Below are positions 20,690-30,580 of a stretch of DNA of 64,000 nt, in pieces. Location of the stretch: contig NC_018216.1 in the NCBI RefSeq assembly GCF_000219625.1, positions 1,054,001 through 1,118,000 on the forward strand. The letters are read 5' to 3'. Both the position numbers and the translations under genes were made by a program. The notes under the pieces are model-generated. The model saw nothing but the letters and a program-made list of their open reading frames with translations, searched no databases and was not told where the DNA came from. The first letter of the stretch is position 1. Each line of letters begins with the position of its first letter. The stretch comes from Zymoseptoria tritici IPO323 (lineage: Eukaryota > Ascomycota > Dothideomycetes > Mycosphaerellales > Mycosphaerellaceae).

Positions 20690-20835
20690 TGCTGCTAGTT
20701 GTGATGGACCATTGTTCTGGTGGATCGTTGATCTGGTGGACAAGACTTCTGGTGAATTGCCGTTCTTGGTGGACGGTCGTTCTGATAGATCATCATTGTG
20801 GTGGACCAAACGTTGTGGTGGATTGTCAATCGTTC
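20690..20835. repeat. Degenerate TGGTGGA-type tandem repeat
   Basis: About seven units of roughly 20-24 bp built around (T/G)GTGGA and TTCTGGT, alternating with GTT/GTC-rich spacers. It lies just downstream of the secreted-protein gene. The units are too diverged for an exact period. Confidence 0.5.
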
Positions 20836-21240
20836 ATTATACCATACCTTGCCTCGTCCAAACAGGCATTGCCTCTGACCAACTAATAATCCGCTCTCCT
20901 CTTCTCGGGCTTGTTCTGTCACATCGGAATGACTTGTCACTTTGCCAGACAGTGAACTCTCCTCTGCACAAAAGAGCGCAGGTTGCGGTATGGCCATGTG
21001 TTAGTCTCGATGTAGTTTGATGATGAGGGACTTGGTTTAGTCTTCACACAGGACAGCGCCGACCATGCCAGCAGCCCACGTGGAGAAGCCGAGCGTGTGG
21101 AGACTGAGCGACTCTACCTCCTCGGAAGTCCATTTTTACTCCTCCTCCTTCGCTCCGCCCAACGTCATGGTCGACTTCTCCAACACAACTGCGCCTGGTG
21201 CGCCTCACGACCGACAACACACTTCCTATCCGTCTGAGCA
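20836..21240. other. Intergenic and 5' leader of the PP2C gene, with a 59-codon upstream ORF
   Basis: An open frame from ATG at 21065-21067 runs 59 codons and ends with TGA at 21242-21244. It overlaps the main ATG (21241-21243) as ATGA. The remainder shows nothing recognisable. Confidence 0.45.
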
Positions 21241-22887
21241 ATGAAGCATACCGGTGTTCCATTCAGTATCGCTCGGTCCCTGAACACTCTCATCAACGAG
21301 TGCCGCATCGCCCAACGCCGAGAGTTCCACGATTACTTCGTTACCCACCTGCCATCCACGTCGTTGGCACCGGATAAGTTACATCCGTCGCACCACAAGC
21401 TACCACGAGCCGATTCGCAACCGCACGATGGATCCGCGAGTCGGAGTTCTCAAGTCACCGCCGCCCGCGACACCACGGTCGTTCGGATCCCCTTGAAAAG
21501 CGCAAAGCATCACTTCGGAGCTGGAGTCAGCAGAGGAAGTCGGCCATACAATGAGGACACATATCAGGCAGGATGTATAGAAATCCCGGCGTTTGCGAAA
21601 AAGCAGCCGGTCAGTATCAGTCACCGGAAGCTCATGGACGAGAATGTGGGATCGACGCGACAGACGGGAGATCCTCAGGTGTTCTACTTTGGTGTATTTG
21701 ACGGCCATGGCGGGAGTGAGTGCTCTGAATTCCTGAGAGAACGACTGCATGGTTATATTGAGGAGTCAGCCTTGCTATTTGGCATGGAGAGCACATTACA
21801 GGAGAGCGGAGGCGGCTATGACACGTCCGGTGGCATCATGGGAGAAATGGACCCAGAGGACTTGCAGAAGAGTTTAGTGAGCTCGTGGAAAGAGACTGTG
21901 GGAGGCTACTTTAAACGCTTTCGGCCGGAGTACTTTCCTGCATTGGCAAGAGACGACGCAGCGCAAGCGCATGACCCCAATTCTATCGAGACTGTGCTCA
22001 CGTATGCCTTTCTAAAGGCCGACCTCGACTTCACAACGGCTCAAGCAACGAAGCATACCAAAGATGTCAACGAGCAGGCACAACAAGCTCAACGATCATC
22101 GATCGACGATCCAGTACTGTCCGACCGGCCACTGAACGACAACGACATCCTCTCCAACCCAGACCGGCCCGCATCTCAAAATCTGCGGACACGGCCTGCA
22201 TCCCGAGGTTCATCACCGGATCTCAACGCACCGATCGGCGGCAACACACGCTTTAAGGGAGGTTCGACCGCATCGATTGTGCTCGTCTCGACTCCATCTC
22301 CAACACCATTTTGGAACCCCAGCAGTCCTAGCACAATAATCGCTGCTCACGTTGGCGACACGCGGATCCTGCTATGTCAGACGAAAGATGGCGCGGCTAT
22401 CCCGTTGACCTCCAATCACCACCCTTCTCTACCTACAGAAGCGACCCGATTGCGAAGATATGCTACCTCGTTCGTCACCGATAGTTTCGGCGAGGAGCGA
22501 GTTCTCGGCTTGGCCAACACCCGAGCTTTCGGCGATGTCGGGAGCAAACGCATTGGAGTCTCGGCGGAACCACAGATCACTACCATCCAGCTGCCCCCCG
22601 CAGGATACGCCTTCATGGTTCTCGTCTCAGATGGAGTCTCAGGACATCTCGAAGACCAGGAGATTGTAGATATCGTCAAGGAGGCTAGGACACCGGTGGA
22701 GGCGTCACAGAAATTGGTCAGCTTTGCGGTCGAGACGGCTGGTGAAGCTGACAATGCGACGGCATTGGTAGTGAGGTTGGGAGGATGGGAACGTAGGAAT
22801 GAGGGTGGAGGAGGCAGCTTAGGCACGAAGGAACAACGGGACTTCAGGATGAGGGATGCTTTTGACCCTAGATCTCGTCGGCAGTAA
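21241..22887 (+). CDS. PP2C-family protein phosphatase, Ptc6-like
   Basis: 548 aa, one exon. It is a PPM/PP2C metal-dependent Ser/Thr phosphatase: SRGSRPYNEDTYQ (about residue 100, metal-binding Asp), FGVFDGHGG (150-158, catalytic Asp154), GGSTASIVLV, AAHVGDTRILLC, LANTRAFGD and VLVSDGVSGHL are the family motifs in order. The last Asp box is EADNATALVVRL. The N-terminal 80 residues are basic and low in acids, compatible with mitochondrial import as in yeast Ptc5/Ptc6; placement in the Ptc6 group is inferred from the FDGHGGSECSEF variant and the long insertions. An upstream ORF overlaps the start codon, which may lower translation. Confidence 0.85.
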   Translation: MKHTGVPFSIARSLNTLINECRIAQRREFHDYFVTHLPSTSLAPDKLHPSHHKLPRADSQPHDGSASRSSQVTAARDTTVVRIPLKSAKHHFGAGVSRGSRPYNEDTYQAGCIEIPAFAKKQPVSISHRKLMDENVGSTRQTGDPQVFYFGVFDGHGGSECSEFLRERLHGYIEESALLFGMESTLQESGGGYDTSGGIMGEMDPEDLQKSLVSSWKETVGGYFKRFRPEYFPALARDDAAQAHDPNSIETVLTYAFLKADLDFTTAQATKHTKDVNEQAQQAQRSSIDDPVLSDRPLNDNDILSNPDRPASQNLRTRPASRGSSPDLNAPIGGNTRFKGGSTASIVLVSTPSPTPFWNPSSPSTIIAAHVGDTRILLCQTKDGAAIPLTSNHHPSLPTEATRLRRYATSFVTDSFGEERVLGLANTRAFGDVGSKRIGVSAEPQITTIQLPPAGYAFMVLVSDGVSGHLEDQEIVDIVKEARTPVEASQKLVSFAVETAGEADNATALVVRLGGWERRNEGGGGSLGTKEQRDFRMRDAFDPRSRRQ

Positions 22888-22976
22888 ATGATTACTCGAT
22901 CTCCTGAGCTGGATGGAGCAAATCCAGAGCCAGGGCTGATTCCAGTACATATCCCGTGAGTTCAAAGCGGCAGTAT

Positions 22977-24320
22977 TCATACTGCGCCCCACCTGGCGCT
23001 CGAGCTCTTGCTAAACTCTTTGTTGAATGCCCTTCCAATAACCATCCGTCTGATCTCCGACGTACCAGCTCCGATTTCATACAGCTTCGCATCTCTCATA
23101 ATTCGTCCAGCCTCCATCTCATTCATATACCCCATTCCGCCGAGACATTGAATCGCATCCATACCACATTCCGTCGCTCGCTCCGCAGCGTACAAGATCG
23201 CACCAGCGCAGTCCACGGTCCGAATGTCAGGATGCTCATAACTTTGGTCGATGAAGCGGGCGATGGAGTATGTGAAAGCTGCACTGGCGCGGTACTTGGT
23301 GTACATGTCTGCGATCTTGCCTTGGATGAATTGATTGTGTGCTAGGGGGATTCCGAATTGCTTGCGCTCGTGAACGTATGGGAGAGTGCAGTCCAGTGCG
23401 GCTTTCATGAGACCGAGAGGTCCCGCGGAGAGCACCAGTCGTTCGAGATCGAGGCCTTCCATGAGTACCTTGACTCCGCCATTTAGTGGACCGAGCATGT
23501 CCGATTCGGGAACGAAGACGTTATCGAACAGCAGCTCTCCAGTGTTGGATCCTCTCATGCCGAGCTTGTCCAGCTTGCGAGCGACGCTGAAGCCAGGCGA
23601 TGATGTATCCACGATGAATGCAGTGATGCCTTTGCTTCCCGCCTCAGGGTCCGTCTTCGCATACACAATAACCACATGTGCATCAGGACCGTTGGTGATC
23701 CACATTTTGCCTCCGTTGAGCTGATATCCACCATCAACCTTCTTAGCCGTCGTCTTCATGCTGACGACATCACTGCCCGCAGTATGTTCTGACATAGCTA
23801 GCGATCCAATCTTCTGTCCAGCAATCAATCCCGGTAGCCACTTCTTCTTCTGCTTCGCATTGCCGTGCAGTTGGAACTGGTTGACACAGAGCTGCGAATG
23901 TGCGGCGTACGACAATCCAATGCTACCAGAAGCTCGACTTAGCTCCTCGAGTACAATGCAATGTGCTTGATATCCCATCGCCACACCACCGTACTCCGTG
24001 TCCGCTGTGATGCCCAATAACCCCGCGTCGCCCATCTTCTCCCATAGGTGCATGGGAAACTCGTTCTTCTGATCGGTCTCTTGAGCCAGGTCCCATGGAA
24101 TTTCTCGGCGGACGAAGTCTACGACGCTTTCTCGCAGATCGGATAAGTCGTCGTCGGTAGGGAGTTCAAAGCCTTTGGGATGTTTCGAGGGTTTCTCGAA
24201 TTGTTTGGCATGGGCGACATGTCGTTGGAATGAGGTTGAGAGGAGTGGCTTTGCTGTTCTTTGTATCGTTGATCGAGAAGCTTTGGACAGGACTGTCCTG
24301 ACGGGTGATCTTAAAGACAT
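22977..24320 (-). CDS. ivdA: Isovaleryl-CoA dehydrogenase, mitochondrial
   Basis: 447 aa, one exon. This FAD-dependent acyl-CoA dehydrogenase oxidises isovaleryl-CoA to 3-methylcrotonyl-CoA, the third step of leucine breakdown, in the mitochondrial matrix. The first about 40 residues are rich in Arg/Ser/Thr and free of acids (import signal). Family marks: MSEHTAGSDVVSM, MWITNGPDAHV, KLGMRGSNTGELLFD, the isovaleryl-specific catalytic Glu context EGLDLERLVLS (about residue 292), QCLGGMGYMNE and YEIGAGTSEIRRMVIGR. It is divergent from the carboxylase beta-subunit gene acting at the next step, sharing a 323-bp promoter. The symbol follows Aspergillus nidulans. Confidence 0.93.
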   Translation of the reverse strand: MSLRSPVRTVLSKASRSTIQRTAKPLLSTSFQRHVAHAKQFEKPSKHPKGFELPTDDDLSDLRESVVDFVRREIPWDLAQETDQKNEFPMHLWEKMGDAGLLGITADTEYGGVAMGYQAHCIVLEELSRASGSIGLSYAAHSQLCVNQFQLHGNAKQKKKWLPGLIAGQKIGSLAMSEHTAGSDVVSMKTTAKKVDGGYQLNGGKMWITNGPDAHVVIVYAKTDPEAGSKGITAFIVDTSSPGFSVARKLDKLGMRGSNTGELLFDNVFVPESDMLGPLNGGVKVLMEGLDLERLVLSAGPLGLMKAALDCTLPYVHERKQFGIPLAHNQFIQGKIADMYTKYRASAAFTYSIARFIDQSYEHPDIRTVDCAGAILYAAERATECGMDAIQCLGGMGYMNEMEAGRIMRDAKLYEIGAGTSEIRRMVIGRAFNKEFSKSSSARWGAV

Positions 24321-24643
24321 TGTTGCAAGGTTAACGGAAGTGTAAGAAGAGGGAAGAGATCGAGAGACAGGACAGAAAACATGAGGAGGCCATGTGCCAC
24401 GGTCCTCGGGTCGATCGAATAGTGGAGTATCTCGAAGGGTACCTGGTCAAAATCTGGGGAACCCGCGGATCCGAGATGCATCTTGATCAAAGTCCGAGGA
24501 TAGCCGCGCTCACCACGTCGGGTCAAGGGATCTTCATTCAGCGACCAAGCTGACCAGCTGCTCGATTGTTTGAATGAGTTTTTCTGATGCTTTGTCGTTG
24601 ATCATATCAAGCGAATGTGCGAGGCGGCGTGAAAGGAGACAAA
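24321..24643. promoter_or_regulatory. Shared divergent promoter of two leucine-catabolism genes
   Basis: 323 bp separate the two start codons (24320 minus, 24644 plus). It contains several CCG/CGG words, e.g. CCGCGGATCCG near 24465, of the type bound by Zn2Cys6 factors. Co-regulation by leucine is inferred from the gene pair; no specific operator is proven by the sequence. Confidence 0.6.
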
Positions 24644-26405
24644 ATGGCTTCATTACTGCCTTCGCGTGCCTTTGCGCGGGCACTCCACCACATCCCGCGT
24701 AGAAGAATCACAGCTCCAACCCAATGCCGACTGCAACGACGGACCGCCGCGACATACTCGAGCCCTCAACAAGCCGCGCAATTATCGATCATACAAACAA
24801 CGGTGGATACTCAAAGCAATGGCTACAAGGAGAATGCGGCAGCAATGGCCGAATACACGGCTAGACTTGCGGAGCTACACGCAACGGCAGCAAAAGGAGG
24901 TTCAGAAAAGTCAAGAAAGAAGCACGTGAAACGAGGGAAGATGTTGGTCAGAGATCGAATTACAGCCTTGATCGATCCGGGCACGAGCTTCCTCGAGCTA
25001 AGTGCTTTGGCTGCTCACGATATGTATCCTGGCGAGGACGTTCCTGCTGCCGGCATTGTGTCTGGCATTGGCACCGTCGAGGGCGTGCAGTGTGTGATCC
25101 TCGCGAACGACAGCACGTAAGTTGAAGTGCATCGTCCTACCAGCATGTCGTAGGCTGACTGTAAATAGTGTCAAAGGAGGCTCATACTACCCGATGACGA
25201 TTAAGAAGCATCTCCGAGCACAAGAAATTGCACAGCAGAACCGCTTGCCTTGCATATATCTGGTCGATTCTGGCGGTGCCAACTTGCCAAATCAAGCGGA
25301 CGTGTTCCCCGATAGGGACCACTTCGGTCGCATGTTCTTCAACCAGGCTAATATGAGTGCTATGGGCATCCCTCAGATCAGTGTGGTGATGGGATCATGC
25401 ACAGCTGGAGGAGCCTATATTCCCAGCATGAGCGATGAGAGCATCATCGTTGCTGAGCAGGGCACGATCTTCCTCGCAGGTCCACCACTTGTGAAGGCTG
25501 CAACGGGTGAGGAGGTTACTGCCGAAGAGCTCGGTGGTGGCAAGCTTCACTCCGAAGTATCCGGCGTGACGGACTACCTCGCAGTAGACGATGCGCACGC
25601 ACTGGTCCTCGCACGCCGAAGTATATCCAACCTCAATTACCCGACCACACCAAACCCGTCTAGAAAGCAGGCCTGGAAAGAGCCGCTCTACGACATCGAG
25701 GAGCTCGGCGGGATTGTCGGCACAAATCTCAAACAGAGCATAAACATGCACGATGTGATCGCCCGCATTGTCGATGGCTCGGAGTTTTCGGAATTCAAGC
25801 CCAGCTATGGCACGTCTCTCTTGACCGGCTTTGCCACAATCCACGGCCACCCCGTTGGCATCATTGCGAACAACGGCATTCTGTTCAGCGAAAGCAGTCT
25901 GAAGGGTGCTCACTTTATCCAGCTCTGCTGCCAACGCAATATTCCTCTCATCTTCTTGCAGAACATTTCTGGTTTCATGGTCGGTCAGGACGCTGAGAAG
26001 GGAGGTATTGCGAAGAACGGGGCCAAACTGGTCACCGCGGTGGCATGTGCCAGCGTTCCCAAGTTCACCGTCTTGGTGGGAAGCTCAGCCGGTGCTGGAA
26101 ATTACGGCATGTGTGGTCGCGCGTATAGCCCGAGGTTCTTATGGAGCTGGCCTTCAGCAAAGACAAGTGTCATGGGTGCAGAGCAGTTGACGAATGTCAT
26201 GGCTGCTGTAGGTAAGAAGGTTGATCCGGAGTTGAAGGCGAGGATTGAGCGAGAGAGCGAGGTTACTTTTGGGACAGCACGGCTGTGGGATGATGGTGTA
26301 ATTCCACCTTCACATACGAGGCGTGTCTTGGGCATGGGTTTGGACGCTGCCATGACGGGCAGTGTGGAGACAAAGGAGACAAGGTTTGGTGTGTTCAGGA
26401 TGTGA
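24644..26405 (+). CDS. mccB: 3-Methylcrotonyl-CoA carboxylase beta subunit, mitochondrial
   Basis: Exons 24644-25116 and 25169-26405 are joined over a 52-nt intron (gtaagt...aatag); 569 aa. It is the carboxyltransferase subunit that moves CO2 from biotin to 3-methylcrotonyl-CoA, the leucine step after isovaleryl-CoA dehydrogenase. The start at 24644 opens an Arg-rich import signal ([16 protein letters not shown]); an in-frame ATG lies 27 bases upstream. Family marks: [88 protein letters not shown] and [15 protein letters not shown]. The biotin-carrying alpha subunit (mccA) is not in this window. The symbol follows A. nidulans. Confidence 0.93.
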
Positions 26406-26820
26406 GCGGGCACGTCTGCTATATACCACGGAAAACTATCCTTCCGTGCTCCATAAGGTATCTATCGTGCCGTCCACTTCTGGGAATGGTTGGACTTCCA
26501 GATAGCATCGACCGGAGTCGGGTGGTCATTTGAGCTTCGTGTATGACCAAAGAGCCGTCTATTCTGCACATTGAGCTACAATGCATAGTGTCCAAGACGT
26601 CGTACCTAGCTTCCCATGACCGAATGACATATTCATATTGATATTGCAAATGTTCTCTGCACATGACTCCTGAAAGTGATCTGCCACAAGGGACTCGAAT
26701 TCGGGCACTGCACCACCCCACAAATCATCCCCCACGTCCACCTTGCTTCGAAACCAAGCGCCTGTCACCAACATGTGAAATCATCCCTTACCTGCCAGCT
26801 GGTCTGGCATCACGATAACA
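26406..26820. other. Intergenic between mccB and the Sin1 gene
   Basis: 415 bp holding the mccB 3' end and the Sin1 promoter and leader. No other gene or repeat is recognised. Confidence 0.5.
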
Positions 26821-29379
26821 ATGTCTCTCCTTATGAATGAGGAGTTCTCGATCTATCAGCTACGTCTGGGCTATCTCAACCAGATCCACGACGGCGTTGG
26901 CGAGCGATTGATCAATCTGAACCCCGCTGTGCTGAACAACCCAGCATTTCGCACCGCGGGCTGGGTTCCTGACACGGCTGCGATCAAGCGATGCTATTCT
27001 CCACCGATACCCACCGGGACCTCCGACTTCAGCAATGAGTATTTCCACCGCCCACAGCGAAGACCCACGGCTGGGCAATTTGAGGATGAAGATGGTAGAG
27101 GCATGGTCACGGGCCAGGGCAGTGAGGATACCTTGGGACCGACAGGTCTGCGGAATGAGAGGAAACGTGAAAGGAGACGGCGGAAAGAGCAAGTAGAGGA
27201 GGACGACAGCTCGGATCTGAGCGACGACAGTGATGAAGATGAGAAAGGTCCAGCGCAGAGCATCAAGTTCAGCAAGATGCCTGTCCGACATCGAGCACAC
27301 TCTTCTCCCCCACGGGAGCCGGGCCCTCTGGTAGATGATGGTCCAGCTTTGCTCATTACCAGTCCGTCTCGGCCGCCGGAATCTACCTTGCAGCGACTGC
27401 GTAGTGGGAGCGCCGGTGCCGTGGAAGCGGTGAAACAGCGAGCGAGGAGAGACACGGCAACGAGCTCCGACATGTCAAGTGACAACGATGTCGCGCCATC
27501 TACCTTCAAGAGAAAGCTTCCCGGCAGGCCCGGGAAGGGTCCAAGCATGTTGGCTGTCGAGGATGACATTATGGAGGAAGAAGATAACGGCAACAATTAC
27601 CTGGAAGACGACGACGACATCGGCGAGGCGTCAGACTTGAGCGACGAATTCGAAGGCACAGCCGACTCGCCATCGATGTTGGGAATACAAGGCGCAAATA
27701 GCGGTATCTCGACATCGTCATTACGTCGACCGGAAATGCCACCTGCCATAACGCCAGCCAACAATTCACCGAGAAAACAGCAAAAGGAACTGCTACCAAA
27801 GCTTCCCAAGCTACCTCCTGGTCAAAGACCTATGAGTATGGCTCAGCCAACGTCGATGATCAGCATGATGTTGAAGGGAAGTCCATCTGCAGCGGACGAC
27901 AAGCCCTTCCAGCGGTTTGCAGTACTGTCTGGCAAAGATGAAACGAATCCCTTGTGGATCAAAATTTACGCCCCGTTTTCGGAGACGCCCACCAAGCCTG
28001 TCGAAGTACCATTGAAACGGACCAAAGATGATCGTCCAATCACTGTCTCGGAGCTTATTGGTCTGGCACTGTGGAGGTATGTCGAGGAAGACTTTAAGCC
28101 GCCACTGCAAGCCGATGAAGGTAACATCAACCACTGGACATTGCGTATTGTCGAAGACGAAGAGATCGATTTCGACTTTCCAGCTCTTGCACGCACTCGA
28201 CCAGTCGTGGACTTCACCTCGAACAACAACAGGCCGCCACAACGACGAGCAAGGGACAAGCCTTGGGATGAATTCGGACTGGTCAAGGCAACACCCGAGC
28301 AGTTCAAGGAGAACGAGCAGCTGACACCTCAGCTTGGAGAAGCGTCTAGGCCTGCTAAGACTGCGGTACCCGTAAATTCGGCTAATACTCAAAGTGAATC
28401 CGCGCCACGAATGCCTCCTGCGCCGTTAAGAAGAGGGACATCAGATGGACAACAAGCACCGGTCGCGCCTAGTTTCAATCCTGCTCGCAACCCGATCACA
28501 GGTCCCTCATTCGCACCGAGTGCATTGAAGAAAGATGCGTCCACCCGGCTTGACCTTCCGCAACGTGAAGCCAGACAGGGCGCCTCGAAGACTGGCGCCC
28601 CTCGGACTGTCATTGTTCATCATACAGACCTGCAGACCTTTGCTATCCGTTCGGAACGGTTCGAAACGACGACAGACAGCTATATTGCCGAAATCTTCGA
28701 GTCGACATGCACCCGTCTGGGGCTCGAACGAGCGCTTTACGTGCTCAAAGTTCACGGTACTCAGACCGTGGCACCACCCGACCGCACCATCGAAGCTCTT
28801 GGGGATCGTCTTCAGCTTGATCTCGTCCAACGTCGCTTCCCAGGTACGGGCATGGGTCTCTCCGGCTCACCCGGCAGCTCATCGCCTAACGCACCCCTCG
28901 AACTCACGCCTGCCAACGCCACTCCGTCTCACGCCCGCAAAAAGGGCATGAAAGGGCTGATGTACCCCTTGACCGCGCAACAACAACGATCCAACAACGT
29001 CGACCTCCAACAAACCTCCTCCCACATCCTTGGCATCGGCCAAGAAGGCAAACGCTACAATGTCCTCCGCAAACAACCACTCAGCTTCGCCGCCACTCAC
29101 CCGCGAACCTTGATCATCACACCAGAGTACATCACCGTCATGCCCGCAGCTCCTGGATCGCTGGCGGCACCGACGGGTAAAGTGACGAACGTACCCATGA
29201 GTTCGGTAATCGGCGCGAAAGTGAGTCGGAAGCATCCGAAAATGGTGAGGATACTGGTGTTTCGCGAGAAGGAGACGAAAAGGTATGATTTCGAAGCGGC
29301 GACGAGGGAGGAAGCGGAGGAGATCGTGGCGGACGTGAGGAAAGGAATGGAGGTGTTTGGACTCGGAATAGGAGAGTGA
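26821..29379 (+). CDS. TORC2 subunit Sin1/AVO1
   Basis: 852 aa, no intron. This subunit of TOR complex 2 presents AGC kinases (Ypk/Akt type) to the TOR kinase at the plasma membrane. Domain order: conserved N-terminus (MSLLMNEEFSIYQLRLGYLN), a long acidic and basic disordered part (about 60-350), CRIM domain (about 360-465; FAVLSGKDETNPLWIKIYAP, then NHWTLRIVEDEEIDFDFPAL), Ras-binding-like domain (about 593-680; FETTTDSYIAEIFESTCTRL) and a C-terminal PH domain (about 740-848; EGKRYNVLRKQPLSF, RYDFEAATREEAEEIV). The order and length are normal for filamentous fungi. Confidence 0.93.
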   Translation: MSLLMNEEFSIYQLRLGYLNQIHDGVGERLINLNPAVLNNPAFRTAGWVPDTAAIKRCYSPPIPTGTSDFSNEYFHRPQRRPTAGQFEDEDGRGMVTGQGSEDTLGPTGLRNERKRERRRRKEQVEEDDSSDLSDDSDEDEKGPAQSIKFSKMPVRHRAHSSPPREPGPLVDDGPALLITSPSRPPESTLQRLRSGSAGAVEAVKQRARRDTATSSDMSSDNDVAPSTFKRKLPGRPGKGPSMLAVEDDIMEEEDNGNNYLEDDDDIGEASDLSDEFEGTADSPSMLGIQGANSGISTSSLRRPEMPPAITPANNSPRKQQKELLPKLPKLPPGQRPMSMAQPTSMISMMLKGSPSAADDKPFQRFAVLSGKDETNPLWIKIYAPFSETPTKPVEVPLKRTKDDRPITVSELIGLALWRYVEEDFKPPLQADEGNINHWTLRIVEDEEIDFDFPALARTRPVVDFTSNNNRPPQRRARDKPWDEFGLVKATPEQFKENEQLTPQLGEASRPAKTAVPVNSANTQSESAPRMPPAPLRRGTSDGQQAPVAPSFNPARNPITGPSFAPSALKKDASTRLDLPQREARQGASKTGAPRTVIVHHTDLQTFAIRSERFETTTDSYIAEIFESTCTRLGLERALYVLKVHGTQTVAPPDRTIEALGDRLQLDLVQRRFPGTGMGLSGSPGSSSPNAPLELTPANATPSHARKKGMKGLMYPLTAQQQRSNNVDLQQTSSHILGIGQEGKRYNVLRKQPLSFAATHPRTLIITPEYITVMPAAPGSLAAPTGKVTNVPMSSVIGAKVSRKHPKMVRILVFREKETKRYDFEAATREEAEEIVADVRKGMEVFGLGIGE

Positions 29380-30293
29380 GGATGGTGTGCAGGATGAAGA
29401 TATACCCCGGACTTTGACGGTAGTGTTGAATGATTGTGATGTTTGTATTGTTGTATCGAGCATATTGATAACCTCGTCATAGATGTTGACGCTACGATAT
29501 TGGACATCACCTGCTACGATACTGGATCTGCTACAATACCGGACCCGCTACGATACTGTTGTCCATACCTATTCGGCAAAGATGTGTTATCTGCACGCTT
29601 GCTAGGCGTCCAGATAGCTTCCCCGTACCTCTAAAGGTGCGCTTATCTTGCGAGCCTACTACAGCTCCTGTACGACTATTTGGCTGGTTTGCTACGCTAT
29701 CTTGGCCGGTGTGTTGAATTATCTGCACGCGCACCTGTAAGACTGTTTGGCTGGTCTGCCAGGACACCTGAATGCCTATATGTCTATCCTGCTACTTTAT
29801 CGGCACCTGGACCTTTACGCCTATTTTGCTGGTCCGCTTGAATATTCAACACGCCTATTTGGCCTTCTTGCTGAGGTGCATGTACGACTGACATGGCCGT
29901 ACTGCCAGGTCAGCTGCACGGCTATAGAGCCACCCAGCTAATGTAACTGCACGACTATTTGGCTGGTTTGACAACTTATCTACACGCCTATGTGGTCGTC
30001 ATGTTAAGGCACCTCTACGACAATCTCAAAGACTACCCTTGTGATCGAGGTCGTGCGAGATCGAGGGCTCGCGAAACGCAACTGAGTTGCAATGAACACG
30101 ATGAATTGCATTGCTATATCGAGCATATCGACTCTTCTCCGAACCTCAGGTCCGATGCTCACTGGAGCTTCAATCCGGTCTGTAAACGACTAAACTCCTG
30201 TTCATCATGCATGAGAACAAACCATCGCAACGCCTCGCAAGCAAAAATCATAGAGTCCCATCATTATGGCATAGCAAACAGCCCACTCGGGGT
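29380..30293. other. Intergenic with degenerate repeats
   Basis: About 0.9 kb without a supported gene. 29470-29990 holds diverged repeats (listed separately). The remainder shows nothing recognisable. Confidence 0.5.
29470..29990. repeat. Degenerate interspersed repeats (GCTACGATACTG and CTATTTGGCTGGT words)
   Basis: Words such as CTGCTACGATACTGGA / CCGCTACGATACTG (29.51-29.56 kb) and ACGACTATTTGGCTGGTTTG (29.67 and 29.96 kb), with variants between (ACTGTTTGGCTGGTCTG, CCTATTTTGCTGGTCCG), recur at irregular distances. It looks like an old minisatellite; no coding signal. Confidence 0.5.
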
Positions 30294-30580
30294 TCAATGT
30301 CCACCAACGCGGAACTGGCTGCCGAGGCCAAAGACAGTCGGTGTAAAGTCCTGTTTCGACTGATCTATAGTGGATGAGATTAGCCTCAAGGATCGGGAAT
30401 GGACGACTGTATGAGAGATCATCTACCTTTTGACTTGGACGAGGCGGGAGAGCTGTCAATGCCGGAGGGCAGTCTCATGCTCGACTTGAAGGCGGCTTTC
30501 ATGGTGGAGAAGCGGCTGGATGTTGATGTGGTCGAGGAGCCGGAGGAGGAAAGAGATTGGGTTCTGGTTGTGGAAGACAT
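30294..30580 (-). CDS. Probable small Ser/Thr-rich protein (74 aa)
   Basis: Exons 30580-30427 and 30364-30294 with a 62-nt intron (gtagat...ctatag, branch-like GGCTAATC). The spliced frame is exactly 75 codons including the stop. The start sits in CACCGACAATGTC after a CAACA-rich leader of fungal type, and a TATATAAGG element lies about 170 bases upstream (30749-30758). The product begins MSSTTRTQSLSSSGSSTTST and ends GLGSQFRVGGH. No family is recognised. A promoter, a clean intron and an exact frame argue for a real gene, but homology is needed. Confidence 0.45.

Noticed and set aside
26690..26720. A tRNA B-box-like GGGACTCGAATTCG.
   Set aside because: No matching A box, acceptor stem or terminator around it.
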